Shown piece after piece: positions 60,290-64,000 of a DNA stretch of 64,000 nucleotides (the first letter of the stretch is position 1; each line of letters starts with the position of its first letter). This DNA comes from Streptomyces sp. ERV7. GTDB lineage: Bacteria > Actinomycetota > Actinomycetes > Streptomycetales > Streptomycetaceae. The translations under genes were made by a program, and so were the position numbers. Location of the stretch: contig NZ_LYOY01000040.1 of NCBI RefSeq assembly GCF_001653515.1, forward strand, positions 806,001 through 870,000, read 5' to 3'. Under the pieces are notes generated by a model that saw only the letters and a program-made list of their open reading frames with translations, was not told the DNA's origin and made no database searches.

Positions 60290-61396
60290 TCAGGCGTCGA
60301 AGTCGAGCGCGATCTCGTCCGACTCCGGGCGGGCCCGGCAGGGCAGGGTGTAGCCCGCCGCCAACTCCTTCGGGCCCAGGGCATACTGACGGTCCATCAC
60401 CGCGCTGCCGCGGACCACCTTGGCGCGACAGCTGCCGCACAGGCCGTCGCGGCAGGAGTACGGGGTCTCGGGCCGGGCGCGCAGCACCGCGTCGAGCACC
60501 ACGCGGTCCTCGGGCCGCATCACCGTCTCGGTGGTGCGGCCGTCCAGCCGGGCGGAGATGCGACCGGTGCGGCCCAGCGGCTCGGGCGGGGGAGCGGGCG
60601 GGAGCCCGCCGCCGGTGGAGAAGAGCTCGAAGCGCACCCGCTCCTCGTCCGCGCCCCACCGGGTGAGCGCCTCGCGCACGGTCTCCACCAGCCCCCAGGG
60701 CCCGCAGAGGTAGAAGTGCGTGCGCTCGTCGGGCTCGGCGCCGAGCAGCGCCAGGAGCTTGGGCAGCCGGGCCGCGTCGATCCGGCCCGACAGCAGCTCG
60801 CTCTCGCGCTGTTCGCGGGAGAGCACGTGCAGGGCGAAGAACCGGCCGACGTGCGCGTCCTTGAGGTCGGTCAGCTCGTCCGCCAGGAGCACCGACTGCG
60901 CGCTGCGGTTGGCGTAGACGAGCGAGACCCGGCAGCGGGGGTCCTCCCGCAGCGCGGCCGCGGCCATGCTGAGCAGGGGAGTGATGCCGCTGCCGCCCGC
61001 CACCAGGACGTGGTGTGCGCCGGGCACGTCCGCCAGCCGGAAGTCGCCGGTGGGCGGGCCGATTTCGAGGGTGTCGCCGACGGTCAGCTCCGTGGTGGCG
61101 TACTCGGCGAAGCCGTCCGCGCCCAGGCGCTTGACCACCAGCCGCAGCCCGGCGGGGTCGCGGGGCGGCAGACAGACCGAGTAGCTGCGGCGCAGCTCCC
61201 GCCCCTCGGGCCGGTGCCGTACGACCACGTGCTGGCCGGCCCGGTGCGCGAAGGTGTCCGCGAGCGGGCCGGGCACGGCGAGGCTGATCGCCACGGCCTC
61301 GTCGCCGACCGGCTCCACCGCCGTGACCGGCAGCCGGTACCAACCGGTCGCCCGGCGGGCGGGCGCGGTCGTCCCGCTAGTCGTCGCTGTCGTCAT
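60290..61396 (-). CDS. paaE: Phenylacetyl-CoA epoxidase reductase subunit
   Basis: The 368-residue class IA-like oxidoreductase has an FAD-binding domain (RSYSVCLPP), an NADP domain (VAGGSGITPLLSMA, YLCGPWGLVETV) and a C-terminal plant-type [2Fe-2S] ferredoxin domain (SCRDGLCGSCRAKV with a distant LPCRARP Cys). It passes NADPH electrons to the PaaA diiron centre. It is the last gene of paaABCDE, 9 bp after paaD. Confidence 0.94.
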   Translation of the reverse strand: MTTATTSGTTAPARRATGWYRLPVTAVEPVGDEAVAISLAVPGPLADTFAHRAGQHVVVRHRPEGRELRRSYSVCLPPRDPAGLRLVVKRLGADGFAEYATTELTVGDTLEIGPPTGDFRLADVPGAHHVLVAGGSGITPLLSMAAAALREDPRCRVSLVYANRSAQSVLLADELTDLKDAHVGRFFALHVLSREQRESELLSGRIDAARLPKLLALLGAEPDERTHFYLCGPWGLVETVREALTRWGADEERVRFELFSTGGGLPPAPPPEPLGRTGRISARLDGRTTETVMRPEDRVVLDAVLRARPETPYSCRDGLCGSCRAKVVRGSAVMDRQYALGPKELAAGYTLPCRARPESDEIALDFDA

Positions 61397-61405
61397 GAGG
61401 GTGCG

Positions 61406-61900
61406 TCACATCGCCTTCAGATGCGCGAAGGTCTCCTGGCACGAGGTGCACACCAGGACGGCTTGGCAGCGGGTAGCCCCGAACGGGCTCTGCGGCCGGG
61501 TCGCCACCGAGCCGCAGTGCGGGCAGGGCACGCCCAGGCCGACCCGGACCGACAGGGGCGCCCGGGCGGGGCCCGGCGGCACGATGCCGTGCTCGGAGAG
61601 CTTGCGGCGGCCCTCGTCGGTGATCCAGTCGGTGGTCCAGGCGGGCGAGAGCACCTGCCGCACCCGCCCGTCGGGGTGGCCGCTCTCGGTGAGCACGGCC
61701 CGGATCCCGGCCTCGATCGCGGGCATGGCCGGGCAGCCCAGGAAGGTCGGGGTGATGACGACCTCCAGAGCCCCGTCGGCCGCCTCCTCCACCGCGCGGA
61801 CGACCCCCAGATCGGCCAGCGAGATCATGGGCAGTTCGGGGTCGGGCACGGTGTTCACCCGGGCCCGCACCTGGTCGGCGTCCAGCCGCGCGGCGCTCAC
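61406..61900 (-). CDS. paaD: PaaD, FeS-assembly-like maturation factor
   Basis: The 164-residue protein has an N-terminal MIP18/DUF59 domain (VNTVPDPELPMISLADLGVV, TPTFLGCPAMPAIEAGIR) and a C-terminal zinc ribbon (CPHCGS...CTSCQETFAHLK). PaaD helps to load or mature the [2Fe-2S] centre of PaaE. The GTG start overlaps the paaC stop. Confidence 0.93.
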   Translation of the reverse strand: MSAARLDADQVRARVNTVPDPELPMISLADLGVVRAVEEAADGALEVVITPTFLGCPAMPAIEAGIRAVLTESGHPDGRVRQVLSPAWTTDWITDEGRRKLSEHGIVPPGPARAPLSVRVGLGVPCPHCGSVATRPQSPFGATRCQAVLVCTSCQETFAHLKAM

Positions 61901-62670
61901 CAGGTGCCTCCCGGGTACTGGAGGCGTACCGACCGGAACTCGGCGAGCAGCGGTGCGAACGCCTCGGTGTGCAGCCCGTCCCGGCCGCCCGTCGCCCGCC
62001 ACGAGGGCTTGGGCAGCTGGAGGCGCGCCTCGTCGAGGACGGCGGCGACCTCCCGCTCCCACTCCTCGCGCAGCCGCGCCGGGGCGAGGGCGGTCCCGTC
62101 CGCGTCCAGCCGGTCCACCAGGGCGTCCGGCGCGAAGAGTTCGGCCGCGTACGGCCACACCAGGTCGAGCCCGGCCTGCATCCGGCGGCGGCTCTCGGCG
62201 GTGCCCCGGCCGAGGCGCACGGTCCACTGGTCGGCGTGCATCTGGTGGTACTCGACCTCGCGGGCGGCCCGGGTTCCGAAGGCGGCGAGGGTGTCGTCGC
62301 GGGACTTCTCCAGGGCGCTCCACAGCAGCCTGCTGTAGTGCGCGTACACCAGCTGGCGGGCGATCGTCACGGCGAAGTCGCCGGGCGCCAGCTCCACCAG
62401 GAGCGTGTTGCGGAACTGCCGCTCGGTGCGGTGGTAGGCCAGCTCGTCCTCGCCGCGGCCGGTGCCGTCGAGCCGGCCGCTGTACGCGAGCAGGGTGCGG
62501 GCGTGGCCGAGCAGGTCGAGCGCGATGTTGGAGAGCGCCAGGTCCTCCTCGATGGTGGGTGCCCGGGTCACCAGGGCGCACAGCCGCTGGCAGAGCACCA
62601 GCGCGTCGTCGCCGAGCCGCAGCGCGTACTCGGCGAGGTCCGCGTTCTGCGCGGTGGGCTCAGCCGTCAT
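61897..62670 (-). CDS. paaC: Phenylacetyl-CoA epoxidase structural subunit
   Basis: The 257-residue ferritin-like protein has the degenerate diiron fold of PaaC (EEDLALSNIALDLLGHARTLL, EVEYHQMHADQWTVRLGRGT). It forms the PaaA2C2 core with the catalytic subunit. ATG at 62670; its start overlaps paaB by 11 bp and its end overlaps paaD. Confidence 0.94.
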   Translation of the reverse strand: MTAEPTAQNADLAEYALRLGDDALVLCQRLCALVTRAPTIEEDLALSNIALDLLGHARTLLAYSGRLDGTGRGEDELAYHRTERQFRNTLLVELAPGDFAVTIARQLVYAHYSRLLWSALEKSRDDTLAAFGTRAAREVEYHQMHADQWTVRLGRGTAESRRRMQAGLDLVWPYAAELFAPDALVDRLDADGTALAPARLREEWEREVAAVLDEARLQLPKPSWRATGGRDGLHTEAFAPLLAEFRSVRLQYPGGTW

Positions 62671-62962
62671 GGCCGCTTTCCTCGTTCAGCGGGATGTAGT
62701 GCTCGGGGTACCGGTACGGCTTGTGGGCGGCGTTGCTGAAGAACGGGTCCTTCTCGCTCGGTGAGGCGGCGTGCACCGCGTCCGAGCGCACCACCCACAC
62801 CGAGACCGTCTCGCCCCGACGGGTGTACAGATCCCGGGCGTTGGCCAGCGCCATGTCGGCGTCGGCGCCGTGCACCGAGCCCACGTGCTGGTGGGCCAGG
62901 CCCCGGCGCGGCCGGATGAACACCTCCCACGGCGTCAGCACCCGTGCGGACCGCTCGCTCAT
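62660..62962 (-). CDS. paaB: Phenylacetyl-CoA epoxidase small subunit
   Basis: The 100-residue protein has the PaaB signature WEVFIRPRRGLAHQHVGSVH and AHKPYRYPEHYIPLN. It stabilises the AC core and its interaction with PaaE. ATGA overlap with paaA. Confidence 0.95.
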   Translation of the reverse strand: MSERSARVLTPWEVFIRPRRGLAHQHVGSVHGADADMALANARDLYTRRGETVSVWVVRSDAVHAASPSEKDPFFSNAAHKPYRYPEHYIPLNEESGHDG

Positions 62963-63966
62963 GACACGCGCCTTCCCTCGTCGTCCTGTTCAGCCTCGTC
63001 GGCGAGGTCCGCCGCGTAGGCGTCGACCGCCTCGCGCACCCAGGCGCCGTCCTCGTGCGACGCCACCCGGTGGGCGAGCCGCTGGCGGCTGCACTGCGAA
63101 CCGTCGCCGAGCGCGCCGCGGAACAGCTGCCAGTCGATCGGGCTGAAGTCGTAGTGCCCCCGTTCCTCGTTCCAGCGGATCGCCGGGTCGGGCAGGGTCA
63201 CCCCCATCCGCTCCGCCTGCGGCACGCAGTTGTCGACGAACCGCTGGCGCAGCTCGTCGTTGGTGTGCCGCTTGATGCCCCAGGCCATCGACCGCTGGGA
63301 GACGGCGGCGCCCATGGCCGCGGTGCGGTCGTCCGCCCCGCCCGCCACGGTGTCCGGCGGGCCGAACATCAGCGCCACGGCCGGCAGCCACCAGCGGTCG
63401 ATCGCGTCCTGCGCCATCTCCTTCTGCGCGGGCGTGCCCTGGCACAGCGACCACAGCACGTCGTAGCCCTGGCGGACGTGGAACGCCTCCTCCTGGCACA
63501 CCCGGCGCATCGCCCGGGCGTAGGGGCCGTACGAGGTGTGGCACAGCGGCGCCTGGTTGACGACGGCCGCGCCGTCCGTGAGCCAGGCGATCGCGCCCGT
63601 GTCGGCCCAGGTCAGGGCGGGGTGGTTGAAGGTGGCCGCATACCGTTGGTGACCGCTGTGCAGCGCGTCCAGGAGCTCGGCGCGCGACACCCCGAGGGTC
63701 TCCGCCGCCGAGTACAGATAGAGCCCGTGCCCCGCCTCGTCCTGCACCTTGGCCAGCAGAGAGGCCTTGCGGTGCAGCGAGGGGGCGCGGGTGAGCCAGG
63801 AGCCCTCGGGCTGCATTCCGATGATCTCGGAGTGCGCGTGCTGGGAGATCTGCCGGATCAGCATCCGCCGGTAGCCGTCGGGCATCCAGTCCCGGGGCTC
63901 GATCTGCTCCCCGGCCGCGAGCAGCGCCTCGAAGTGCGCGTTGAGCTGCTCCACGCCGTCGACCAC
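62959..63966 (-). CDS. paaA: Phenylacetyl-CoA epoxidase catalytic subunit
   Basis: This ferritin-like diiron oxygenase of about 335 residues has LLAKVQDEAGHGLYLYSAAETLG and CQEEAFHVRQGYDVLWSL, which carry the EExxH-type ligands. It epoxidises phenylacetyl-CoA with O2. Starts are uncertain: GTG at 63966 has no room for a ribosome site, GTG at 63954 is possible, and the frame is open to the window's edge, so the true start may be outside. First gene of the operon. Confidence 0.92.
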   Translation of the reverse strand: MVDGVEQLNAHFEALLAAGEQIEPRDWMPDGYRRMLIRQISQHAHSEIIGMQPEGSWLTRAPSLHRKASLLAKVQDEAGHGLYLYSAAETLGVSRAELLDALHSGHQRYAATFNHPALTWADTGAIAWLTDGAAVVNQAPLCHTSYGPYARAMRRVCQEEAFHVRQGYDVLWSLCQGTPAQKEMAQDAIDRWWLPAVALMFGPPDTVAGGADDRTAAMGAAVSQRSMAWGIKRHTNDELRQRFVDNCVPQAERMGVTLPDPAIRWNEERGHYDFSPIDWQLFRGALGDGSQCSRQRLAHRVASHEDGAWVREAVDAYAADLADEAEQDDEGRRVS

Positions 63967-64000
63967 CCCTTCGTCCCCGGACCGCCGTAGTGGCGGTGCC

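Noticed and set aside
60191..62338. 715-codon rightward open frame across paaE-paaC
   Set aside because: It is antisense to the well-matched paa operon, with Arg/Gly/His-rich nonsense composition.

Overview
The window is high-GC actinobacterial chromosome, almost certainly Streptomyces. Signs of this are G/C-rich third codon positions, frequent GTG starts, ATGA/GTGA start-stop overlaps, msiK, a CIRCE-controlled second groEL, gpgS, a SARP-type regulator, the HbpS/SenS pair and a dispersed GC-rich 23-bp repeat. It is mostly conserved core gene blocks mixed with accessory cassettes. No transposase, integrase, phage gene, rRNA or CRISPR array was seen.

Layout. 1-8.0 kb: tail of an XPB helicase, a broken GT87 gene, a HelD-type ATPase, an ArsR/MFS pair with two operators, a lipoprotein, and a sugar-modifying unit (epimerase remnant, iron-sulfur 3-dehydrase, ketoreductase-like protein). 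8.3-14.8 kb: a helical protein/DUF1023 hydrolase/lipoprotein operon, MarR plus cupin, and two damaged or unrecognised loci. 15-25 kb: msiK with a DasR-like site, tRNA-Thr, an Mrr-type nuclease whose frame has no stop, oxidoreductases, a pentapeptide protein, and hbpS facing a truncated senS. 25-34.5 kb: M1 and M4 peptidases, gpgS, SAM riboswitch, thrC (broken by an 83-bp tandem duplication), a CysO-like sulfur carrier, cold-shock protein and groEL. 34.5-39.8 kb: murQ with an RpiR regulator, small conserved genes, an HD protein and an acyl-CoA dehydrogenase that both lack their N-termini, and an alcohol dehydrogenase with a 135-bp tandem duplication. 39.8-47.7 kb: GlxA regulator, a CHAT-STAND-TPR protein with a small partner, SARP, and an alpha-hydroxy-acid oxidase. 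47.8-55.5 kb: cynR-cynT-cynS, and an ABC exporter operon divergent from a two-component system. 55.5-64 kb: TetR/MFS, then one long leftward block of paaABCDE, an SDR, tryptophan dioxygenase and kynurenine formamidase.

How genes work together: CynT/CynS detoxify cyanate under CynR. PaaA-E activate phenylacetyl-CoA to its epoxide, and the adjacent kyn genes open the tryptophan ring. MurQ recycles MurNAc-6-P under RpiR. The riboswitch ties thrC translation to SAM. The most interesting accessory element is the CHAT-STAND-TPR cassette, a candidate conflict or immune system, flanked by a diverged 38-bp direct repeat.

An overarching oddity is the number of genes cut at one end (GT87, epimerase, nucleotidyltransferase, quinone reductase tail, senS, HD protein, acyl-CoA dehydrogenase) together with two exact tandem duplications. 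Either this genome has suffered many small deletions or the assembly has collapsed joins, so those loci should be treated with caution. Family assignments rest on motifs and recalled family knowledge; no searches were run.
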